Shown: positions 1 through 5,585 of the stretch, piece by piece
How the letters are laid out: every line of letters starts with the position of its first letter
Position numbering within the stretch: position 1 is the stretch's first letter
NCBI GenBank assembly: GCA_964597685.1
Contig: CAZQZC010000123.1
Span: 1 to 8,136, forward strand
DNA from: JBCBTJ01 sp964597685
Lineage (GTDB): Bacteria; Pseudomonadota; Alphaproteobacteria; Caulobacterales; Hyphomonadaceae
DNA: 8,136 bases
Direction of reading: 5' to 3'
Translations under genes and position numbers: made by a program
The notes under the pieces: generated by a model
What the model was told of the DNA's origin: nothing
What the model saw: the letters and a program-made list of their open reading frames with translations, nothing else
The model's database searches: none

Positions 1-1020
1 AGTCGGCGGGATCTTGTGATGCGGCTGGTTGTCGAATTGCTCGCCGGCGTGATTGAGCTCGACGACATCCGCCCCCTTCTCGCGCGCGTCGTCGAGATAG
101 GAGCGCAGACGGTCAAAGTGGCGCTGGTTCACGACTGAAGTGTAGTCGTCATTATCTTTCAGCCCGGTGGGGAACATCTTTTCGACCGCCGAGGTCGCAT
201 GTTCCACAAACTCACGGGTTTTCTCCCGCGGCGTAAACACATAATCGGGCGCCAAGCAGATCTGACCCGCATTCAGCGTCTTACCAGCCATGACACGCGC
301 GGCCGCCTTTTGCATGTCGGCGGACCGGCCGAGAATGACGGGCGACTTGCCGCCAAGCTCCAAGGTGAGCGGCACCAGATTGTCGGCCGCCGCGCGCATG
401 ACATGATGGGCGACAGACGTCGCGCCGGTAAAGATGATGTGGTCGAACGCCAACGCCGTGAAGGCTGCGCCGACATCGGGCCCGCCGGTGACGACGGCGA
501 CTTCATCTTCCGAAAACCCCTGCGCGAACATGCGCTTCATCAGGTCGGACGTCTGTTCGGTAAACTCCGACGGCTTGATCATGGCCCGATTTCCGGCCGC
601 AAAAACATTCGCTAGGGGTGCAAAGGTCAGATTTACGGGAAAATTCCAAGGCGAGATGACGCCGACAACACCCTTTGGCTGATACTGAATCTCGGCCCGG
701 GAACCTAGAAAACCAAGCGGGAACTCAGGCCTGCGCTTCTCTGAACGCATCCACTTTTTCAGATTGTCGCGCGAATGCTTCAAGGCCCCGATGGAACTCG
801 CCACGTCTGTAAACATCGTGGCGTCCTTCGAACGGTGTCCGAAATCCGCTGCCAGCGCATCGGCGATTTCATCCTTGAAGTCGACCAGAAGACCAATCGC
901 CCGATTGATGCGGTCTATGCGGATTTCAGCGCTCGGCGGCCCATCCTTGAGCTGCGCCGCTTTCTGGCGGTTCAAAATGGCCCGCATGTCACCGCCTTGG
1001 TCCAACCCGTCGAGCGCCAT
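1..1020 (-). CDS. Aldehyde dehydrogenase, coniferyl aldehyde dehydrogenase-like (3' part beyond left edge)
   Basis: NAD(P)-dependent oxidation of an aldehyde to the acid in the cytoplasm. The first 340 codons are present and the frame is open to the left edge; full-length relatives have about 470-480 residues, so about 130 C-terminal residues are missing. Visible aldehyde dehydrogenase motifs, in order: PWNFP at residues 124-128 (cofactor domain), the IIFTGAT segment near 195-201, ELGGKSP at 221-227 with the general base Glu221, and GQIC at 252-255 with the nucleophile Cys255. The stretch after Cys255 (LAPDYVF) and the NQPHHKIPPT end of the visible part are typical, as I recall, of the coniferyl aldehyde dehydrogenase (CalB-like) subgroup. 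The ATG at 1020 is chosen because AAGGAGG lies 7 nt upstream. The gene is divergent from the acyl-CoA isomerase at 1173. The family is certain; coniferyl aldehyde as the true substrate is not, because relatives also act on aliphatic aldehydes. Confidence 0.93.
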   Translation of the reverse strand, partial: MALDGLDQGGDMRAILNRQKAAQLKDGPPSAEIRIDRINRAIGLLVDFKDEIADALAADFGHRSKDATMFTDVASSIGALKHSRDNLKKWMRSEKRRPEFPLGFLGSRAEIQYQPKGVVGVISPWNFPVNLTFAPLANVFAAGNRAMIKPSEFTEQTSDLMKRMFAQGFSEDEVAVVTGGPDVGAAFTALAFDHIIFTGATSVAHHVMRAAADNLVPLTLELGGKSPVILGRSADMQKAAARVMAGKTLNAGQICLAPDYVFTPREKTREFVEHATSAVEKMFPTGLKDNDDYTSVVNQRHFDRLRSYLDDAREKGADVVELNHAGEQFDNQPHHKIPPT

Positions 1021-1027
1021 GACGGCC

Positions 1028-1034
1028 CCTCCTT
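1028..1034 (-). promoter_or_regulatory. Shine-Dalgarno of the aldehyde dehydrogenase gene
   Basis: On the minus strand this reads AAGGAGG, a near-perfect Shine-Dalgarno sequence, with a 7-nt spacer to the ATG at 1020. It fixes the start at residue 1 rather than at the internal Met12. Confidence 0.8.
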
Positions 1035-1102
1035 CAAAGTCACCTGATTTCAATACAAGTCTAACCTTAAGCGCCGCCAGCACAAAACGCCAATCAGTTC
1101 CC

Positions 1103-1132
1103 CCACGTAACGCTTACAACAGAGCGACGTGG
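1103..1132. promoter_or_regulatory. Inverted repeat in the divergent intergenic region, candidate operator
   Basis: The 152-nt gap between the divergent aldehyde dehydrogenase and acyl-CoA isomerase genes contains CCACGT-aa-CGCT (1103-1114) facing AGCG-ACGTGG (1123-1132). The arms match over 10 bases with a 2-nt interruption in the left arm and an 8-nt spacer. Its position between two divergent start codons suits a regulator binding site that controls both genes. No convincing -35/-10 pair was found on either strand, and no regulator gene is in the window, so the role is inference. Confidence 0.35.
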
Positions 1133-1172
1133 AGGGTATCGTTCAGCTTATACAATTTGGAGGAGCGCCGAT

Positions 1173-1964
1173 ATGGACTTCGAAAAGATCACGTTTTCTG
1201 TGAGCGACGACGTCGCCACGATTACGTTCAACGATCCCGCCACAATGAACGCGGCGGGATTGGACACGGTTGAGGAATTATTGGGCGCCCTTGAGGCGGC
1301 CGCCGATGGCGCGCGATGCACAATCCTGACTGGGGTCGGTCGAGGGTTTTGTTCTGGAGCCAACCTATCAACGGGCGGCATGTCGACCAGCGCCGGCACA
1401 TCCAAGTTCGACGCCGGCAAGGCGCTCGACAGTCACTACCACCCCTTGATCATGGCGATGAAGGAGCACCCCCACCCGATCATTACCGCTGTGAACGGCG
1501 CTGCGGCCGGCGTTGGATGCTCCATCGCGCTGATGGGGGACATCATCGTCGCCGCCGAGAGCGCTTACTTCCTGCAAGCTTTCAGGCGCATCGGCTTGGT
1601 CCCGGACGGCGGCTCGACGTATCTGCTGCCGCGTCTGATCGGACGGGCGCGCGCCATGGAAATGGCGCTGCTAGGCGACAAGATCCCCGCACAAAAAGCG
1701 CTTGAATGGGGCATGATCAATCGGGTCGTGGGCGACAATTCTCTCATGGAGGAGGCCAATTCGCTTGCCGCCAGCCTCGCTGCAGGACCAACCCAGGCGC
1801 TGTCGATGATCCGGGAGCTGTTTTGGGACAGCGCCGACCGGACCTTTGATGCTCAAATTCACGCAGAGCGCGTCTCTCAACGCTCCGCCGGGCGCACCAG
1901 TGATTTTAAGGAAGGCGTAACAGCTTTCTTGGAGAAAAGAGAGGCGAAGTTCACCGGAAGTTGA
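1173..1964 (+). CDS. Enoyl-CoA hydratase/isomerase family protein, PaaG-like
   Basis: Crotonase-fold enzyme of 263 residues, the normal family length, expected to act on a CoA thioester in the cytoplasm. The oxyanion-hole segments are FCSGANL at 59-65 and the AAGVGCSIA region at 111-119. The two glutamates of true hydratases (rat Glu144 and Glu164) are replaced: Ser117 stands in the GCELA position and Phe137 in the QPE position. GLVPDGGSTY at 141-150 instead supplies Asp145, the acid seen in PaaG (1,2-epoxyphenylacetyl-CoA isomerase) and dienoyl-CoA isomerases. The enzyme is therefore more likely an isomerase than a hydratase. GGAGGAG at 1159-1165 lies 7 nt before the ATG. The DUF3291 gene follows after 15 nt and probably shares the transcript. 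The divergent aldehyde dehydrogenase suggests a shared catabolic role, but no other phenylacetate pathway gene is visible, so the substrate is open. Confidence 0.92.
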   Translation: MDFEKITFSVSDDVATITFNDPATMNAAGLDTVEELLGALEAAADGARCTILTGVGRGFCSGANLSTGGMSTSAGTSKFDAGKALDSHYHPLIMAMKEHPHPIITAVNGAAAGVGCSIALMGDIIVAAESAYFLQAFRRIGLVPDGGSTYLLPRLIGRARAMEMALLGDKIPAQKALEWGMINRVVGDNSLMEEANSLAASLAAGPTQALSMIRELFWDSADRTFDAQIHAERVSQRSAGRTSDFKEGVTAFLEKREAKFTGS

Positions 1965-1979
1965 CGGGTTAAACGGGCG

Positions 1980-2489
1980 ATGACGGATCGAATTCTCTTT
2001 CATTTGAATGCGGTCCTGCCCCGCACGCCAATCAACTGGGATGTGCCTGAGGTGCGGGTGTTCGCGTCCCGCCTACCCGCCGTTTTCGCAGCCGCCGATC
2101 GCTGCGAGGGACTGCTTTGGCACGAACACGGTGTTCGCCGTGATTCCGGCGAATGCACGCCGTTCACCCCCTCGCAGCGTTCATTCCCGGATTTGGAGCC
2201 GCATATTCTGACCCTGGCGGCATGGCGGTCATTCAAAGACCTGCATGATTTCACCTATCACTGGCCCGCGCACCTTGAAGCAATGCAAAGGCTTCGGCAT
2301 TGGGCCGATAGATCCCATGGCGCAAGCTTGGTCATCTGGTGGGGCGAACCCGACGCCCGGCCATCGCTCGAAGAGGGTTGGGACAAATTGCGCCAGTTGA
2401 GGGAGTACGGTCCGTCGCCGTCCGCTTTTTCGTTCCGAGAACGTTATGGCGCCGATGGCCGGCGCGCGGAGCAACGCCCCGCCGCTTAG
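1980..2489 (+). CDS. DUF3291 domain-containing protein
   Basis: Protein of 169 residues with no signal peptide or membrane segment. It shows the DUF3291 hallmarks as I remember them: an opening strand (ILFHLNAVLP), an SFKDLHDFTYHWPAH segment at 84-98, a WWGEPDARPSLEEGWDKL segment at 120-137 with the WW pair and conserved proline, and the closing block LREYGPSPSAFSF at 140-152. The family is thought to have a ferredoxin-like dimeric alpha/beta-barrel fold related to small monooxygenase-like domains; no defined reaction is known to me. The gene starts 15 nt after the isomerase stop with only a weak Shine-Dalgarno (GGG within the gap), consistent with translation coupled to the upstream gene. 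It converges on gatB with a 21-nt gap. The final ~15 residues (rich in Arg/Ala) look like a non-conserved tail. Confidence 0.85.
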   Translation: MTDRILFHLNAVLPRTPINWDVPEVRVFASRLPAVFAAADRCEGLLWHEHGVRRDSGECTPFTPSQRSFPDLEPHILTLAAWRSFKDLHDFTYHWPAHLEAMQRLRHWADRSHGASLVIWWGEPDARPSLEEGWDKLRQLREYGPSPSAFSFRERYGADGRRAEQRPAA

Positions 2490-2510
2490 GCGTGTCAGCC
2501 GGCGATCGGT

Positions 2511-4022
2511 TTATAAGCCGAGTTTAGCCTTCAGAATCTCGTTCACGGCCTGCGGATTGGCCTTGCCGCCAGACGCTTTCATCACTTGACCGACGAACCA
2601 ACCCATTGTTTTCGGCTTTTCCTTGACCTTGGCGGCTTGTTCAGGGTTGGCGGAGACGATTTCGTCGACGATGGCCTCGATCGCCCCCGTATCGGTGACC
2701 TGCTTCAGTCCGTCGCGCTCAACAATAGCAGCCGGCTCATCACCCGACTCGATCATCTTCGCAAAGACATCCTTGGCGATTTTGCCCGAAATCGTGCCGT
2801 TGGCGATGAGATCAATGAGACTGCCGAGTTGGTTGGCGGACACGGGTGACGACGCAAGTGCGACGCCCTCCTTGTTGAGATAACCGAACAGATCCTGGCT
2901 CACCCAGTTCGCCGCCAATTTCGCGTCGCGTCCCTTGGCGACCTTTTCGAAGAAGTCGGCTTTTTCACCGTCTGCGGTCAAAACGCCGGCGTCGTAGGCC
3001 TTCAACCCATACTGCTCGACAAAGCGTGCCCGCTTTGCGTCGGGCAATTCCGGAAGCGTCGCGCGGATCGCGTCGACATAGTCAGGCTGTAAGACGAGGG
3101 GTAAGAGGTCGGGATCCGGGAAATAGCGGTAATCGTGCGCATCTTCTTTTGAGCGCATAGACCGCGTTTCGCCCTTGCCTGGGTCGAAAAGGCGCGTCTC
3201 TTGGTCGACCTCGCCGCCGTCTTCTAAGATATCGATCTGGCGGCGGGCTTCATACTCGATCGCCTGCTGGATGAAGCGGAACGAGTTCATATTCTTGATC
3301 TCGCAGCGCGTGCCGAGATGGCCGAAATCGCCGCTTTCACGAAAGGCTTCATAGTCGCCCGGACGGCAGACCGACACGTTAACATCGGCGCGGAGGTTGC
3401 CTTTCTCCATGTCGCCGTCGCAGGATCCAAGCGTGATCAGGATCGCCCGCAGCTTCTTGACGTAAGCCGCAGCTTCCAGCGGCGATCGGAGATGCGGCTT
3501 CGACACGATCTCCATCAGAGCGACACCCGACCGATTAAGATCGATGTACGTCGCGTCGGGAGCCATGTCGTGGATCGACTTTCCGGCGTCCTGTTCGAGG
3601 TGAAGGCGCTCGATACCGACTGTCACCGAATAGGCGGGGTCGCCGTGGGCAGGCTCCACATCAACATCAATCTCCCCCTCGCCAACGACGGGATACTGAT
3701 ATTGGCTGATCTGATAGCCTTGCGGAAGATCGGGATAAAAGTAGTTCTTTCGATCAAATCGCGACCAAGGGTTGATTTTTGCATTGAGCCCCAACCCGGT
3801 GCGCACCGCCTGTTCTACACATTTCGCGTTGATCACCGGCAGCATGCCGGGCATGGCTGCGTCGACGAGCGACACATTAGAGTTAGGGTCTGCGCCGTAG
3901 GCCGTAGATGCGCCAGAGAACAGCTTCGCCTCGGAGGAGACCTGGGCGTGGACTTCCAGGCCGAGCACGATCTCCCAATCGCCGGTTTCGCCTTGTATCG
4001 TATAGGTCGGACGCTCGCTCAT
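2511..4022 (-). CDS. gatB: Aspartyl/glutamyl-tRNA(Asn/Gln) amidotransferase subunit B
   Basis: Subunit B of the GatCAB complex, which binds misacylated Glu-tRNA(Gln) or Asp-tRNA(Asn), activates the side chain with ATP and amidates it using ammonia channelled from GatA. The complete protein has 503 residues, within the usual 475-505. Landmarks: GLEVHAQ at 21-27 opening the cradle domain, YIDLNRSGVALMEIVS at 159-174 (the GatB signature region), LRADVNVSVC at 210-219, GTRCEIKNMNSFRFI at 237-251, DYRYFPDPDLLPL at 297-309, and a helical plus YqeY-like tail from about 330 that ends in NEILKAKLGL. Between 219 and 237 a longer segment (PGDYEAFRESGDFGHL) replaces the short PGG form of many bacteria. 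The ATG at 4022 is preferred; in-frame GTG (4031) and TTG (4034) codons lie just upstream, and no start has a good Shine-Dalgarno. The partner gatA is on the same strand at 6787 and is not adjacent. Confidence 0.97.
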   Translation of the reverse strand: MSERPTYTIQGETGDWEIVLGLEVHAQVSSEAKLFSGASTAYGADPNSNVSLVDAAMPGMLPVINAKCVEQAVRTGLGLNAKINPWSRFDRKNYFYPDLPQGYQISQYQYPVVGEGEIDVDVEPAHGDPAYSVTVGIERLHLEQDAGKSIHDMAPDATYIDLNRSGVALMEIVSKPHLRSPLEAAAYVKKLRAILITLGSCDGDMEKGNLRADVNVSVCRPGDYEAFRESGDFGHLGTRCEIKNMNSFRFIQQAIEYEARRQIDILEDGGEVDQETRLFDPGKGETRSMRSKEDAHDYRYFPDPDLLPLVLQPDYVDAIRATLPELPDAKRARFVEQYGLKAYDAGVLTADGEKADFFEKVAKGRDAKLAANWVSQDLFGYLNKEGVALASSPVSANQLGSLIDLIANGTISGKIAKDVFAKMIESGDEPAAIVERDGLKQVTDTGAIEAIVDEIVSANPEQAAKVKEKPKTMGWFVGQVMKASGGKANPQAVNEILKAKLGL

Positions 4023-4048
4023 TTTTCGCACCAATCATCGCGTATGAA

Positions 4049-4113
4049 CCGGCCTCAGCCGGACTGCCTCCATTTCACGATTGGCGGGCGCTGTTCAAGC
4101 CGAAAGACAGCGC
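4049..4113 (-). promoter_or_regulatory. Structured upstream region of gatB (two inverted repeats)
   Basis: Just upstream of gatB there are two clear inverted repeats: CCGGC-ctca-GCCGG at 4049-4062, and GCGCTGT facing ACAGCGC at 4088-4113 with a 12-nt loop. A weaker CCGC/GCGG pair follows at 4118-4132. No T-run follows any of them on either strand, so none is a classical intrinsic terminator. They could form hairpins in a gatB leader RNA or be protein-binding sites. The region 4023-4276 between gatB and the LprI-like gene is otherwise empty apart from a doubtful 24-codon ORF at 4187. Confidence 0.3.
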
Positions 4114-4186
4114 GCGGCCGCTTCAGAGGCGGTCAAGCCCAAGGACGCTATTCAGATAATTCATTTCATCGCCCGAAAAGTCCTAG

Positions 4187-4261
4187 ATGACCAATGTCGC
4201 GCCGCATGGCATTCAGGTGATCGCGGAGCTGGAACCGGCGTTGTATAAGATCATGTCCTGA
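4187..4261 (+). CDS. Possible 24-residue small ORF upstream of the LprI-like gene
   Basis: A short frame from ATG to TGA encodes MTNVAPHGIQVIAELEPALY plus four more residues (KIMS). Third codon positions are mostly G or C (18 of 23 codons after the Met), as in the real genes here, and it ends 15 nt before the next ATG. Against it: no clear Shine-Dalgarno, a length at which chance ORFs are common, and no recognised relative. It could be an upstream ORF in the leader of the LprI-like gene, a remnant, or chance. Confidence 0.2.
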   Translation: MTNVAPHGIQVIAELEPALYKIMS

Positions 4262-4276
4262 GTTTGGGAGGCGGCG

Positions 4277-4723
4277 ATGGCCAACAATCTGCTTGCGAAG
4301 GTGGGCGCGAGCATTGTCACAACGGTTGCCGGCGGCACGGCTTGGCTCGTGATTGAGCCAGGGATGCAGACCCGTCTCGCACGTTGGACGGGCTTGTCGG
4401 TTCCTGCGGCCGAAACCGTCGATTCAAATGGATCCGACCTGACCTTTCGCCGCCATCCCGATGCGGATCCGAGCTTTAGCTGCGACGATGCCTCGACAAG
4501 TGTTGAAAAACTGATCTGCGCCGACCCCGCAATCGCCGAAGCCGATCGCGCTCTCAACCGCGTTTGGGCGACACTTCGTCAACGCGACCTGATCGATGAC
4601 ACGCTGCGCTTGTCCCAAAGACAATGGTTGGCCAGGCGCGACGCGTGCTTAATCGATGAAGATCCAAGGGCTTGCGTCGCCGACGCTATGCTGACGCGAA
4701 TATCAGAGCTCAGCGCGCTTTAG
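4277..4723 (+). CDS. LprI/DUF1311 family protein with N-terminal membrane anchor or signal
   Basis: Protein of 148 residues. Residues about 5-26 are hydrophobic (LLAKVGASIVTTVAGGTAWL) and should act as an uncleaved anchor or signal, placing the rest in the periplasm. Residues about 66-147 match the LprI N-terminal (DUF1311) pattern: PSFSCDDASTSVEKLICADP at 65-84, a DRALN helix at 90-94, QRQWLARRDAC at 114-124, and a final helix ending RISEL. The four cysteines Cys69, Cys81, Cys124 and Cys133 sit where this family forms two disulfides. LprI of mycobacteria inhibits lysozyme, but most proteobacterial members are uncharacterised, so inhibitor activity should not be assumed. GGGAGG at 4266-4271 gives a good ribosome site 5 nt before the ATG. 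The gene is the only one on the plus strand between gatB and gatA and its stop overlaps that of the facing gene. Confidence 0.85.
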   Translation: MANNLLAKVGASIVTTVAGGTAWLVIEPGMQTRLARWTGLSVPAAETVDSNGSDLTFRRHPDADPSFSCDDASTSVEKLICADPAIAEADRALNRVWATLRQRDLIDDTLRLSQRQWLARRDACLIDEDPRACVADAMLTRISELSAL

Positions 4724-5217
4724 GCGGTTCGAGGGCGCTGCGGCGTACCTGCGTATCGGCGAACAGCGCCGGTGATTTTTCGCCACCCGCCCACGCCGGA
4801 GGCGACCCGTTCTACCCGCCCATTGTTGACGAGGACGAACAAAGGAAAACTCCAAGCGCGTCGCCCCGCGGTTGCGGCTGTAAAGATCTCCGCATGCTCG
4901 GAAAAATCTCCCAGGCAGTTCGGATAATTAGGACTTGAGGCTTCGACGATGATCATGGGAACTGACTTCGACGCAGCGTCCGCGCGCCAGGCGACGAGAT
5001 CACGGTCCTTCCAGGCCCGGCAAAACTCACAATCGCGCGCACCGAAATAGTAGAGACGATAATCAACTGGCGGCGGCGGACTGAGCGTCTGCCAGCCCGC
5101 CGCGGCCGCTAAGGCGACGGCTGCAATTCCGGTGAGGACAATCTCTTGCTGCAAGAGCGGGCTCCAAATCACTTGCCGCGACACTACGCCGCGGCGGTGA
5201 ATTGCGGCTCTTCGCAA
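4720..5217 (-). CDS. Exported thioredoxin-like protein with CEFC motif
   Basis: Up to 165 residues in this frame. A hydrophobic segment (IVLTGIAAVALAAAAGW, about 26-42) looks like a signal peptide or membrane anchor and is followed by a proline-rich linker. The thioredoxin-like domain then begins: YRLYYFGARDCEFCRAW at 53-69 with the redox pair Cys63/Cys66, and SFPLFVLVNNGRV at 123-135 with the likely cis-Pro125. A third cysteine, Cys101, lies between. The role is likely periplasmic thiol-disulfide exchange; the partner is unknown. The start is uncertain. The frame opens at a TTG (5217) directly abutting the upstream gene's TGA, with no good Shine-Dalgarno. GTG codons at 5184 and 5172 are alternatives, and a TTG at 5154 has GGAG about 8 nt upstream and would place the signal sequence right at the N-terminus. 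It converges on the LprI-like gene with a 4-nt overlap. Confidence 0.78.
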   Translation of the reverse strand: MRRAAIHRRGVVSRQVIWSPLLQQEIVLTGIAAVALAAAAGWQTLSPPPPVDYRLYYFGARDCEFCRAWKDRDLVAWRADAASKSVPMIIVEASSPNYPNCLGDFSEHAEIFTAATAGRRAWSFPLFVLVNNGRVERVASGVGGWRKITGAVRRYAGTPQRPRTA

Positions 5218-5535
5218 TCAGTCGGATTGCGTCTGTTCCGTTGACGATTCAGAAAGCTTGCTGCGCGCCGCATCGACGCGAGCTCGCCGCGCGGCCATGC
5301 GGGCTTCGATCCCATCTCGCGCCGAAGCCGTTTTCGCCCGATCGCGCGCGCGCCACCACCGCCAAAGCTGGTAAATCCTGACCGGGGCGTACAGCCCAAC
5401 CAAAGCCGCGATCGCCCAGAACGGCCAAACGCGGTCGTCAAACGGATCGATGCCATTCTGAACAGCCGTCGCATAGGTGAATGAGAGGGCGATCAGTAGC
5501 CCTGCGACAGCGATCAGGAGATAGCGAAAGATCAT
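5218..5535 (-). CDS. Small two-helix membrane protein of unknown function
   Basis: Protein of 105 residues that I do not recognise. It has a hydrophobic segment at about 4-22 (YLLIAVAGLLIALSF core) and a second at about 36-54 (VWPFWAIAALVGLYAP core). An aromatic and basic patch (YQLWRWWRARDR) follows at the membrane boundary, and a polar Ala/Arg-rich tail, probably helical and cytoplasmic, makes up the C-terminal half. It lies between the hydroxylase gene (50 nt upstream) and the thioredoxin-like gene, whose frame opens immediately after this stop, so all three are probably cotranscribed. The ATG at 5535 has only a weak, distant purine-rich site; the hairpin at 5554-5579 precedes it. Confidence 0.72.
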   Translation of the reverse strand: MIFRYLLIAVAGLLIALSFTYATAVQNGIDPFDDRVWPFWAIAALVGLYAPVRIYQLWRWWRARDRAKTASARDGIEARMAARRARVDAARSKLSESSTEQTQSD

Positions 5536-5553
5536 GGCGTGAAGTTAGCCGCC

Positions 5554-5579
5554 TTTCGCCAAGGCGTCAGCCTGCGAAA
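5554..5579 (-). other. Strong hairpin between the hydroxylase gene and the small membrane protein gene
   Basis: A compact inverted repeat: TTTCGC (5554-5559) pairs with GCGAAA (5574-5579), and AGGC (5562-5565) pairs with GCCT (5570-5573), around a 4-nt loop with a 2-nt bulge at 5560-5561. In the minus-strand RNA it lies 6 nt after the hydroxylase stop codon and 18 nt before the next ATG. No T-run follows it on either strand, so it is not a canonical intrinsic terminator. It may be a processing or stability element, or a partial attenuator lowering expression of the downstream genes. Confidence 0.5.
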
Positions 5580-5585
5580 CAGCGA

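Noticed and set aside
1149..1156. TATACAAT as a -10 promoter box for the isomerase gene
   Set aside because: A transcript starting about 7 nt downstream would begin after most of the GGAGGAG ribosome site at 1159-1165, and no -35 element is at the right distance. More likely AT-rich spacer.
764..1273. Plus-strand frame crossing the aldehyde dehydrogenase start, the intergenic region and the isomerase start
   Set aside because: It is antisense to the dehydrogenase N-terminus and then runs out of frame through the isomerase gene; no supporting motif.
2490..2510. Terminator between the convergent DUF3291 and gatB genes
   Set aside because: The 21-nt gap has no stem longer than three base pairs and no T-run, so no intrinsic terminator can be supported.
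3318..4190. Long plus-strand open frame (290 codons) opposite gatB
   Set aside because: It lies almost wholly antisense to the well-conserved gatB reading frame, is rich in Arg/His/Gly as expected of a shadow frame in GC-rich DNA, and resembles no known protein.
4044..4190. Possible 48-codon ORF whose TGA overlaps the ATG of the 24-codon ORF at 4187
   Set aside because: The translation is a strongly basic low-complexity sequence without a ribosome site, and it coincides with the inverted repeats upstream of gatB. The ATGA overlap is probably chance.
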